The notes beneath the pieces were generated by a model that was not told where the DNA came from, did not search any database, and was given only the letters and a program-made list of their open reading frames with translations. The translations under genes and the position numbers were made by a program. A DNA stretch of 64,000 nt from Plasmodiophora brassicae (lineage: Eukaryota > Endomyxa > Phytomyxea > Plasmodiophorida > Plasmodiophoridae): contig JASFAU010000015.1 of NCBI GenBank assembly GCA_039704465.1, forward strand, positions 854,126-918,125, given 5' to 3'. Numbering within the stretch: the stretch's first letter is position 1; each line of letters begins with the position of its first letter. This document shows, piece by piece, positions 21,293 through 32,200 of this stretch.

Positions 21293-22661
21293 ATGCTGCC
21301 ATCGTCGCCGGCCACGCGCCGACGCCTGATCGTGTCGGTGTCGGCGGCGTCGCTGTACGCGGTCGTCTCGATTGCGCTGACGCTGCTGAACAAGGCCCTG
21401 TTCTATTCGTTCGCGTTCAGCCAGACGCGCATCCTCGGCCTGGGCCAGTTCGTCTCGGCGATCGTGTTCCTGCAGGCCTTCAGCGCGTACGGTCTTGTGA
21501 CGCTGCCGCGCTTCTCGATCGATGTCGTCGGGCAGATCTGGCCCCTGTCGGCATCGTACCTCATCATGGTCGTCTGCGGGTTCGCCGCCATGCGCGGCAC
21601 GAACCTCGTCATGTTCGGCGTCTTGCGCCGCACCGGCATCATCCTCGTCCTCGTTCTAGGTACGATAGGCCTATGCGACGTTGTTTTCTCGTTTGCTATG
21701 GCTAATGGATGGTTCTCCAGAATACGTCCTGCTGAATAACCGGCCGACGCGGCTAGTTGTCATGTCGACCGTTGTCATGGTGCTCGGCGTCGTCGTGGCC
21801 GGTGCTGCCGACCTGTCGTACGACCCGGTCGGGTACCTGTTCGCGTTCATTACGAAGTTCGTACGGCAGCGTGCCTCCGTTGCTGTATCGCCCCGATTGC
21901 TGTTGCTAAACCCCGGCGCCGAACAGCCTGGCCACAGCCATCTACATTGTGCTGATCAAGTTCTACAAGGAGACGCTGAACCTGGATGCGTTCGGCATGC
22001 TGTTCTACAACGCCATCCTATCCACCCCGGTCCTGGTCGTCATCTCCCTGTTCAACCACGACTTTGCGGACATGGCCGACTTCGAGGACATCAACAATGC
22101 CGCCTTCTGGTTCGATCCGATCCTTATCGTGGATGGCGCCGAGCGAATGACAGCGGGGCCGTTATGCAGGTGTGTCTTTATCCTGTCCTGCAGCCTGGGC
22201 TTCGCCATCAACTACTCCGTGTTCCTGAACACGTCGGTCAACAGCCCGCTGACCCAGACCGTCACCGGCCAGCTCAAGGACATCCTCGTCCTCCTGCTGG
22301 GCGTCGTCATCTTCCGTGACACGCCCTTCTCCGCCCTGAACGCGTTCGGCGTCACGCTATCGGTCATCGGTACGTTCCGCCACCACGGCAGGCCACCCCT
22401 ATGAGCAGCGTGCGCGCCCGCTGACACGCCGCCCGCCCAGGATCGATCGTTTACGCGTCCGTGAAGTACGGTGAGATGAGCGGCCGCGCCCCGCACCGGC
22501 ATGCCAGCCCGGCCCGGTCGCCCATGGAATCCGTCAAACTCGTCGACGCGGCCAGCAACGGTACGCACAGCATGCGGCGGAAGCACCGGGCCGAGGTCGC
22601 CTCTGAGAGCGACGCGGCAGACACGCCGTCGCCGTCGCTGCGCGGCACGGGAACGTCCTGA
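21293..22661 (+). CDS. Nucleotide-sugar transporter of the SLC35D type (drug/metabolite transporter superfamily)
   Basis: Four exons (21293-21659, 21721-21856, 21927-22369, 22441-22661) sum to 1167 nt, 388 residues. About ten hydrophobic helices are visible: SVSAASLYAVVSIALTLLNK, LGQFVSAIVFLQAFSAYG, VVMSTVVMVLGVVVAGAAD, TAIYIVLIKFYKE, LFYNAILSTPVLVVISLF, and a last pair around VTGQLKDILVLLLGVVIF and NAFGVTLSVIGSIVYASVKY. LLNKALF near the N-terminus and SPLTQTVTGQLKD near helix 9 are typical of SLC35D/GDP-mannose-type carriers. Such proteins import a UDP- or GDP-sugar into the Golgi in exchange for the nucleoside monophosphate. Sugar specificity cannot be read. The last 60 residues are a Ser/Arg-rich cytosolic tail. 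The 21857-21926 intron has a less usual GTTCGT donor but yields the conserved N-x-x-TA motif. Confidence 0.85.
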
Positions 22662-22928
22662 CGCGCCCCCTCGCGACCATAAAATAATCGCTCCCCCTAT
22701 GCATAACAATATGTGGGCAGTCGCGCGCACGCCCCCCGCCGCTGCCCACCCAGTCTGCCGCTCTGCAGTTCGTCGCAGGGAACGTCCGCGCCGGCGTGTC
22801 TTTGTGCAGCGGGATGTGCCTGACTGCCTCCTGTGCTTCATGCTGGGCCTCGGTGCGTCGTGTAGCTTCACAGTCGCGTCGTGTGTTTTGTACAGTCGTT
22901 ATTTTTTTTGGATGCGACATCGAGGTCG

Positions 22929-24066
22929 ATGACGTCGCTGGCGCAGCTGGAGTGCCCGTCGTGCTCCAACGTCGAGACGTTCTTCCGTGACGATGACGGC
23001 CACGAGACGTGTGCAGTGTGCGGCGAGGTCGTCCCCGTCGACGTCAGCGCCCTGGCGGATCGCCTAGCGTCCAGCGCGTCGATCGTTGATCCGCGCGACG
23101 CGACGATCGCCGAGCTGACGGCGAAGAACGCGCGGCTGTCTGGCGATTTCCGTCAGATGGAGACGATGCTGGACGAGCTCATGAAGGAGTACGATCTGGT
23201 GGCGAGCAGTCTGAAGCAGGCGAAGTCGGAGCACTGTGCCAAGGACGAGCTGCGCGAGGCCGAGATCGCCCGAATGCGCGCCTCGGCCAAGGAGGCGGAG
23301 GCCAAGGCCGCCCAGGCGCAGGCGATGCTGGACGCCGCACAGAACGAGGTCGACGCGATGAAGACGGCGCGCGACGCCGCCGCTGCCGAGCGGGATGCCG
23401 TGCGCGCCGATGCCGCCCTGTGGCAGGAGCGGTACCAGTCGCTGAAGGCGCAGGCGCAGAGCAAGCTGGAGCGCGCGCAGGCCAAGTGCCACTCGCAGCA
23501 GATCACCATTGACGAACGCACCAGCGAACGCGACCACCTCCAGGCGGAACTCGATGCCGCCCGGGCGCGCGCAGACGCCGCCCAGGTACGTGCGGCACTG
23601 TGCCCGTCCGAGCGTGTTGGCCCCGGCTCCTGACGCCCGTGCCATGTGACAGGCGGAGATCGACGCCACGAAGCACAAGTACCAGGAGGCGCTCGACAGG
23701 AACGAGCACTTCAAGGCGGCGCTGATCGAGAGCCGGGAGAAGTGCCGGGCGCTGGCCGAAGAGAAGGCGCAGGTCGAGGGCGTCGTCAGGGAGCACGCCG
23801 ACCTGGGTCTCCGTCTGCAGGACCTGGTCAACGAGAACAACGCGCTCAAGACGCGCATCTTCGACGCCATGGAGAAGGAGGCGGCCCTGAGAAGGCGGCT
23901 CGACGAACGGGAAGACGATTGCGACCGCGACGACGGCAGCGACGTCCGGGCGCTGCGTGACGCCCTGGCGCGGAAGACGAGCGAGAACGAGGAACTCCTG
24001 CAAATATCCAGCGATCTCCTGCAACAACTCGAACGTGCCAAAGCGGAACAGAGTACACGTCAATAA
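22929..24066 (+). CDS. Zinc-ribbon plus long coiled-coil protein
   Basis: Two exons (22929-23585, 23653-24066) joined across a 67-bp GTACGT...CAG intron give 356 residues. The N-terminus has a two-knuckle zinc ribbon: LECPSC then, 17 residues on, CAVCGEVVPVD, reminiscent of TFIIB-like ribbons. From residue about 55 the chain is almost continuous coiled coil (AELTAKNARLSGDFRQMETML ... ERAQAKCHSQQITIDERTSE ... LLQISSDLLQQLERA). I know no family with exactly this order; possibly a structural or cytoskeletal protein. ATG 22929 is chosen because the ribbon follows immediately; the frame upstream is short and T-rich. Confidence 0.75.
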
Positions 24067-24332
24067 CGAGTCCTGCCGTGTGCATTGGTGATATCGGAGA
24101 GCGCACCAGGGCAAGCAGGTGCAGCAGCAGCAGCGGGGGACGGCGCGCTCGCTTACGTCCTGGAGTGTCGCGAACGTGTTTATGTTTCACGTCGGGTCCC
24201 GGCATCGCTGCTCGGTACACTGTCACGGCGGGTCAGCGCGCCCGTCGCCGCCGCCGCCGCCGTCATCGCTAGGACCGTCCCACGATGCACACCAGCAGGT
24301 CATAACGCTAATTGTCTCGTGCGGGGTGCCAC

Positions 24333-24985
24333 TATGGAATTGTTAAAAACAGAGAATGGCTGGTTGAGTGTAAAATACATGTATTTTACACGTAAAAAAC
24401 ATGTTTAAAACAGCAGGGGGCTGCGCCCCCCGCGCAGTACGCCTTCATACCATGGTCACGGTCCTGACAACCCGACCAGATTCGATGACCTCTTCGTCAC
24501 CAACGGGGTACAAGTGTGTGTCCGAAATCGCCTCGGGAAGTGTGCCTGGCTCGGCAATGCCAACGAACCCTGCGAACTCCAGTCGAGTTGCGTCTTCGTC
24601 ATCGGAATCATCGTCTGGCTCTTCGTCAAATTTGACGAAGAGCCTTAGGCGAAGCAAGCGACCGGCCGGTTCAACGTGTGAAGGGAGTCATCTCGCGTAT
24701 CTTTGTACGGCGAGTTATCTGGGCACTTTAATGCGATCCCAGTTCCTTGTTCGACGTTGCATCCCGATAGTCGAGCGCGTAGCCGGGAGTGCACGTGGTT
24801 GCAGGGCTCGTGATTCCGCTCGCCCCCGACGACGACGACGCGCACGCGCAACGAAGGCTCTGGGACGGATCGGGAAACCCTTACGTTACCTGTATTTTAC
24901 AGTGTAAAGTTGGTTCCTGGGTAGTGTATTTTACACGTAAAAAACAGGCTTGTAAAAAACACCCCTTCATTACAACAATTCCATA
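24333..24985. mobile_element. Non-autonomous DNA transposon (653 bp) with 12-bp inverted ends and 8-bp target duplication
   Basis: The left end reads TATGGAATTGTT and the right end is its exact reverse complement. Both flanks carry the same 8-bp word, GGTGCCAC (24325-24332 and 24986-24993), a perfect target-site duplication. Eight-base duplications are typical of hAT and a few other cut-and-paste superfamilies. No transposase is present, so it would move only with help. Subterminal structure: a 24-bp perfect palindrome at 24368-24391 (core TACATGTA) and a 21-bp motif beginning GTATTTTACACG repeated in direct orientation at 24381 and 24926; such repeats often bind the transposase. A 70-codon acidic minus-strand frame (24657-24445) lies inside and may be chance or a captured fragment. 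The ends are much richer in A+T than the surroundings. Confidence 0.85.
24368..24391. repeat. 24-bp perfect palindrome inside the small transposon
   Basis: The 24 bases from GTGTAAAATA to TATTTTACAC equal their own reverse complement. It sits 35 bp from the left transposon end and is a candidate transposase-binding or hairpin site. Confidence 0.85.
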
Positions 24986-25199
24986 GGTGCCACGAACAAT
25001 GGCAGCTGGCGTTGTGGCTCTTGCCGTTCTTCTCGTCGCATCATCATCGTCCCTGACTGGTGCCGTTCGCCCTGTTGTCGTCTTGGTGCGACGCGACCAT
25101 GAGTAGGGCCGTCTGACAGCTGACAACGCATGACGCAAGAAGAAATCGGCCCAAAAAAATCGCATTTATGGACCCAGTTTTTTGGGACGTTAAGCCCCT

Positions 25200-28100
25200 T
25201 TGCCGAGCAACGTTGCCGCTTTAGCTTTCGCCCACGCCGGTGGCGGCAGTATGGGACCTGTGGACGACATCGCGTCTCCGGCCGACGGATGCCGTGTCGG
25301 CGTGAATCAGTCGCCGACTCCGTGTTGCGCTGCGACTGACGACGCTGACGATGCAGCCGATCGCCCACGTCCCCTGCCAATCGCCGACGATCCGACGACC
25401 AAGCCGGTGGTCGACGCCGCCCACTACATCGCCGTACACGGCTTCCCGATACGCCACGATGTTCACCATCGCACCTCGCCGATCGCCGACGACCTGTCGC
25501 GACCGCGTGCCCTGCCAGTGTCTGCGCCGTAAGCCGTTGCACCTCGAGGACAGGTACGAGTCATCGTTTGTTGCACAGTGTCCCAGGCCCTCTGACGCGT
25601 TCGACACCGCCCTTATGCAGTCTCATGCCGTCGAGTCGGACCAGGTCCAACATGACCCCGGCGTGGTGGCTTCCGACGCTTGGAACAATTGGTCATGCAC
25701 GCCCCATGCCCGGCACCATGCGTTGATAGCGGGCTAACCAGTCGATGTCGTCGCCGGCCTCCCTGTCTGCGTGTCGAGCGGTGCCTGCCTGCTGCGTTGT
25801 GTTCGTCCTCGCGTCTCTCGAGTCGTCGACGTCCCGAGGCGCCTGCTCGCTGTTCCTGCGATCGACTGTGACGTAATCGATGCATCCCACTGGACGTATG
25901 CCAACGCGCCCAACACGTCTGGACGACGCCATGCTCCGGTACGGACCGCTGTCTAATGCAAATGATCACGGCCTCACACGTTCTGCACAGGACACTGCCG
26001 TCGCCAGTTACGACGCTGCCGGTCGTCAATGCCGCCCACTACATCGCGATATTCGACTAAGTTCGCGTCTGCAGGCTGCGGGTCCCCAACGACCCGTCGT
26101 GCTGCTCGCCGTGCTTACGTCCGCGTCGAAGTCACCGCCGAGCACCGACATGGGCCAACGGGATCACCTGCAACGCGACCATAAGGGGGCCTGCTGGGCT
26201 TCTGTGCATCTCCTGGTCAGGAGCGTGTCGTTGCCAAGATGCCCCATCGCCTGATACGGCTGCCTGCCCTGCTTGCGTCCGCGCCGACGTCGTTGCGACC
26301 GGGCCAACACATCGTCTACTAGGACAGCGGAACGTGATCATCTTCCTTAAGCGCGCCCAATATCTCTGGGTGCGGTTCCAGGACAGGTATAGTTTCTCGG
26401 CTGATGCGATATGACCTTCGCCTCTGACATGTGATGAACAGGCTAAGCCAGCTGCCGTGGGACGTCGCTTGTCCATCATGGGAGCCTTCAAGCAGCCGTG
26501 GTTCTGCCAAATTGTCATTCTGCTCCACACGTGACGCGGTCGACTGCCCCACCCTAGCCGCCGGATGCAATTCGCCGTCTGCCCTGAACCGTCCTGCGAG
26601 GCCGGGCCCCGCATGCAAGTGCGTCGCCGCCTCCCCCATCTGCCTGGTCCGCTGCGTCTGCCAACTCTGCTGGTTGCCCAGCAGGGCAGCGGTGCCCAGC
26701 GCCCGTTGCTGCCGGAAGCCTCGCGGACACCTGACTTCCGACGACGATCGTCCAGCATCCCTGACGCTATATCCCGATAACCGTGAACGTTGAATACATG
26801 CTGCACCTGTTGACATGCGCGTACACCCACATGTGAAGTGCTTCCTGGCGTCAACTGGCGCGTCCGGCAGAGTCCGCTGCAGTCGTTGTAGGGCAGGGTG
26901 CCCGTCGCCGAACGAGAGCGGCGACGCTGCGTGCGCCTGCGTGACGAGCATGGCCGATCAGTCCAATGCAACGCGCACGCACGACAGTTGGATGCGCCCA
27001 GTCAACGCGCATCGTGGCGCCCACTTCTGCACACACGTGCCTAGATGCGCCCACGGGCCGAGTCGAACGTCTCAGATGAATCGACATGCCACGACGACGT
27101 CCCGCTGCCAGATTACGTACTGCAATGGATGCCAGCGGCATTGACTGTCGACCTCTGTCGTGGAGTGCCCTGGATTGTCACCATTGTTGACAGAGAGACC
27201 AGCACAGTGCAATGTCCCCGCCCCCGTTGTCAGACGTTGCCCTTTCAAGGACGTGACGTAATGTGATCGGAGGGTACTTACTCGACATTAAACGAGGCGA
27301 GATCGTACGTACTGATCGAGTTCCGTGTCGGTACATGGTTTTCCAATGGACGCTGGCCTCGGCGAAAGTCCAGCAGGGCGCCCCACTCCGTACTAGCTGC
27401 GTGGTCGTCGACGACCCGGCTACGCTGCCAACGTCGTCCACTACATCGCCGTACACGGTTCAACGGGTGTTCTTCGCCGTCGCACATCGCGGGTCCCCGT
27501 CGACATGCCGTGCCTTCCCGTCCTGCTTGCGTCCCCGCCGACATCTCCGCCGACCCGATCGGCAAGGGCCAAGGCGTCCCCTACGAAGGCAACGCATCCT
27601 GCTGCCGCACAGTATCTCTGGATCTACTATATCCAGAACAGGTAAGTCGTATCGTGTATGACAGGCGGCCATGGGCTCAGACATGTGATGAACAGGAGAC
27701 TGCATCCGTATGGCGGGCGTTGCCAGCGTTGCGGCCACCTGCTCCACACCTGGGGCTATCGCATGTCGCGAATCCCCGACGACACGTCCACGCCGACGTC
27801 GCCGCCGACCATATCGGCACGTGTAAAACGCATCCCCGGGGAAGGCAATGCAACCTGCTGCTGGTGTGTCAACGCGCTCAGTACCTCTGGATGAAGTATA
27901 TCCAGAACAGGTACGCCGTAGCGCGTATGACCAGCGACCATGACCTCTGACATGTGATGGACAGGAGACGGCAGCCGTAGCTGTACCGCATCGTCAGGCT
28001 TGCGACCACCTGGTCCCACGCCTGAGGCGACGCCTACCCCCTGTCGATCGCTGCGGTTGGTCGTTCGCGTCCCTGCCATAAACCCGTCATTCCATGTCGG

Positions 28101-28450
28101 CCACAGCGAGCAAGGGCGCCGCCAGCGCCACCGTCCGCAAGCCCAGCTGCGCATGCCTACGCTGCTGGTTGCCCAACGTCCATTTCTACCGGCCGCCACG
28201 CGAACGCCTGCTATCTGATGACGATCGCCACCATCCCGGCCGGCGTATCGCGGCAACCAGGACCGTTCAATACAGGCAGAACCAGTTGTCACGCGTGTAC
28301 ACCGGCCATGCATGGCTTCCTGGCGTCAGCTGGTGCCGACCAGAGCAGGGCGGGACGCCGTCCGTCCCCAGCGTGTTCATCGACGTTGCGCCCGTCCCTT
28401 CATGTCGACGCATATGAAACCCATCCCATGACGTTGCCATGCCTGGTTAG
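25200..28450. repeat. Diverged duplicon family, left copy group (gene-like modules with intron-like inserts)
   Basis: No single ORF holds across this stretch, but short modules recur. CACTACATCGCCGTACACGG occurs at about 25425 and 27437 with a shortened relative near 26035. A GC-rich word of the kind CTGCTTGCGTCC.CGCCGAC occurs near 26270 and 27528. A 50-60-bp segment beginning CAGGTA and ending TGTGATG[A/G]ACAGG occurs at about 26392, 27638 and 27909. That segment has the donor, acceptor and length of introns in this genome, so the modules look like decayed copies of a spliced gene. Related words occur at 54.0-57.5 kb on the far side of the satellite. I cannot name the parent gene; open frames here are short and mutually inconsistent. 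Confidence 0.55.
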
Positions 28451-29253
28451 GCCAAGCAATGCCTACCCTTACAATCGACCATCGACGCTCTCGATGCTGC
28501 ACCTCAAACAGACCCGTCCCGTGTGTTAAGTTACAAATACAAGTTTACAAGGGGTTGTTTGCGAGTTTGGGCCACCGTCAGTTGAACATGACGCTATCGT
28601 TGGGAAGAGCAGGGAAAATCAGAGGCAGCTGGGATGTTTCCGTTGGCATATGTGCCACCGTTCCTCTCGTATCGCCAAGAATGTAGCGCGACTGGGCAGA
28701 TTTCCTGATTTCACTAAGTCAGAACTGAACTCCGTGGGAGTGCGCAAAATGCCGAGTGTGGACTGTTTTGGCACTTGCGAATCATGGATGGCATCGCCTG
28801 GCGTCTCGTTCTCCAGCAAACCTGCGCCCTGATGATCAACCATGGCTAGACCGCACGCTGCAGCCCTGCCGCATTTCCAGTCATGGTCTGGGCACGATGC
28901 GTCGGCGCCTTCAGTACTTCGTTTAGCCGGCGTGACTCACATGGCGAAGGTCGACCCTGACAGTTGTCCCGCGTTTCCGTTTGTACTACCTCCACATCTG
29001 GCGTGCGTGCCGGCGTCGTTATGAAATCCGTCGGTTTACGACACTGTCCTGATGTAACCGCTCGGCATTCGGTGTCCAGGTGTCATCCGTGCCCAGCCTG
29101 CGCTGCTGTTGATGCACGAGGCCCTGAAGCTGCGCAACCGCACCCACCCGATCGGCCACCGTGCGGAATGCCATACACTATTATCCAGGCGACGCTGATT
29201 TAACTTGTCCGGGCATGCCTGCTGTTCACCCTGTGATTTCTCTGTTGCCGTTG
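28451..29253. other. Unannotated spacer before the satellite array
   Basis: About 800 bp of moderate GC with no ORF of coding quality, no tRNA-like structure and no recognised transposon end. It separates the duplicon region from the first degenerate satellite monomer. Confidence 0.4.
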
Positions 29254-32200
29254 CACTAGATGCATCTGATTGCATTTCGCCTGCCCTTTCAGTACGTCCG
29301 CCGGTTGCCTGTCGAATCGAGACGCGTCTGTTGACAGTTGGTCGGCGGCGGTGACGGCGTCCGCTGAGAACTGCTGTGCATCTGCGTGCTGTTCGCCTTC
29401 GGGAAATTCCATATTGCTCTGAAACCAGGTGCATCGGACAGCATTTCCAACGCCCTTTCAGTACGTGTGCCGGTTGCCTGTCGATTCGAGACGCGGCTGT
29501 TGACAGTTGGTCGGCGGCGGTGACGGCGTCCGCTGAGAACTGCTGTGCATCTGCGTGCTGTTCGCCGTCGGGAAATTCCATATTGCTCTGAAACCAGGTG
29601 CAGCTGATAGCATTTCTCCTGCCCTTTCAGTACGTGTGCCGGTTGCCTGTCGATTCGAGACGCGGCTGTTGACAGTTGGTCGGCGGCGGTGACGGCGTCC
29701 GCTGAGAACTGCTGTGCATCTGCGTGCTGTTCGCCTTCGGGAAATTCCATATTGCTCTGAAACCAGGTGCACCTGATAGCATTTCTCCTGGCCTTTCCGT
29801 ACGTGTGCCGGTTGCCTGTCGATTCGAGACGCGGCTGTTGACAGTTGGTCGGCGGCGGTGACGGCGTCCGCTGAGAACTGCTGTGCATCTGCGTGCTGTT
29901 CGCCTTCGGAAATTCCATATTGCTCTGAAACCAGGTGCATCGGACAGCATTTCCAACGCCCTTTCAGTACGTGTGCCGGTTGCCTGTCGATTCGAGACGC
30001 GGCTGTTGACAGTTGGTCGGCGGCGGTGACGGCGTCCGCTGAGAACTGCTGTGCATCTGCGTGCTGTTCGCCGTCGGGAAATTCCATATTGCTCTGAAAC
30101 CAGGTGCAGCTGATAGCATTTCTCCTGCCCTTTCAGTACGTGTGCCGGTTGCCTGTCGATTCGAGACGCGGCTGTTGACAGTTGGTCGGCGGCGGTGACG
30201 GCGTCCGCTGAGAACTGCTGTGCATCTGCGTGCTGTTCGCCTTCGGGAAATTCCATATTGCTCTGAAACCAGGTGCACCTGATAGCATTTCTCCTGACCT
30301 TTCCGTACGTGTGCCGGTTGCCTGTCGATTCGAGACGCGGCTGTTGACAGTTGGTCGGCGGCGGTGACGGCGTCCGCTGAGAACTGCTGTGCATCTGCGT
30401 GCTGTTTCGCCTTCGGGAAATTCCATATTGCTCTGAAACCAGGTGCAGCTGATAGCATTTCTCCTGCCCTTTCAGTACGTGTGCCGGTTGCCTGTCGATT
30501 CGAGACGCGGCTGTTGACAGTTGGTCGGCGGCGGTGACGGCGTCCGCTGAGAACTGCTGTGCATCTGCGTGCTGTTCGCCTTCGGGAAATTCCATATTGC
30601 TCTGAAACCAGGTGCAGCTGATAGCATTTCTCCTGACCTTTCCGTACGTGTGCCGGTTGCCTGTCGATTCGAGACGCGGCTGTTGACAGTTGGTCGGCGG
30701 CGGTGACGGCGTCCGCTGAGAACTGCTGTGCATCTGCGTGCTGTTCGCCTTCGGGAAATTCCATATTGCTCTGAAACCAGGTGCACCTGATAGCATTTCT
30801 CCTGACCTTTCCGTACGTGTGCCGGTTGCCTGTCGATTCGAGACGCGGCTGTTGACAGTTGGTCGGCGGCGGTGACGGCGTCCGCTGAGAACTGCTGTGC
30901 ATCTGCGTGCTGTTCGCCTTCGGGAAATTCCATATTGCTCTGAAACAAGGTGCACCTGATAGCATTTCTCCTGACCTTTCAGTACGTGTGCCGGTTGCCT
31001 GTCGATTCGAGACGCGGCTGTTGACAGTTGGTCGGCGGCGGTGACGGCGTCCGCTGAGAACTGCTGTGCATCTGCGTGCTGTTCGCCTTCGGGAAATTCC
31101 ATATTGCTCTGAAACCAGGTGCACCTGATAGCATTTCTCCTGACCTTTCCGTACGTGTGCCGGTTGCCTGTCGATTCGAGACGCGGCTGTTGACAGTTGG
31201 TCGGCGGCGGTGACGGCGTCCGCTGAGAACTGCTGTGCATCTGCGTGCTGTTCGCCTTCGGGAAATTCCATATTGCTCTGAAACCAGGTGCAGCTGATAG
31301 CATTTCTCCTGCCCTTTCAGTACGTGTGCCGGTTGCCTGTCGATTCGAGACGCGGCTGTTGACAGTTGGTCGGCGGCGGTGACGGCGTCCGCTGAGAACT
31401 GCTGCATCTGCGTGCTGTTCGCCTTCGGGAAATTCCATATTGCTCTGAAACCAGGTGCACCTGATAGCATTTCTCCTGACCTTTCCGTACGTGTGCCGGT
31501 TGCCTGTCGATTCGAGACGCGGCTGTTGACAGTTGGTCGGCGGCGGTGACGGCGTCCGCTGAGAACTGCTGTGCATCTGCGTGCTGTTCGCCTTCGGGAA
31601 ATTCCATATTGCTCTGAAACCAGGTGCAGCTGATAGCATTTCTCCTGCCCTTTCAGTACGTGTGCCGGTTGCCTGTCGATTCGAGACGCGGCTGTTGACA
31701 GTTGGTCGGCGGCGGTGACGGCGTCCGCTGAGAACTGCTGTGCATCTGCGTGCTGTTCGCCTTCGGGAAATTCCATATTGCTCTGAAACCAGGTGCAGCT
31801 GATAGCATTTCTCCTGACCTTTCCGTACGTGTGCCGGTTGCCTGTCGATTCGAGACGCGGCTGTTGACAGTTGGTCGGCGGCGGTGACGGCGTCCGCTGA
31901 GAACTGCTGTGCTGTGCATCTGCGTGCTGTTCGCCTTCGGGAAATTCCATATTGCTCTGAAACCAGGTGCACCTGATAGCATTTCTCCTGACCTTTCCGT
32001 ACGTGTGCCGGTTGCCTGTCGATTCGAGACGCGGCTGTTGACAGTTGGTCGGCGGCGGTGACGGCGTCCGCTGAGAACTGCTGTGCATCTGCGTGCTGTT
32101 CGCCTTCGGGAAATTCCATATTGCTCTGAAACAAGGTGCACCTGATAGCATTTCTCCTGACCTTTCAGTACGTGTGCCGGTTGCCTGTCGATTCGAGACG

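Noticed and set aside
21660..22211. An additional intron near 22,130-22,171 in the sugar transporter
   Set aside because: Splicing there would break the frame; read-through keeps the conserved helices in frame and gives a model divisible by three.
29376..29591. Recurrent plus-strand 71-codon frames (MHLRAVRLREIPYCSETRCI...) in TCGGACAGC-type monomers
   Set aside because: Same artefact on the other strand; present wherever that monomer variant occurs and absent where it does not.
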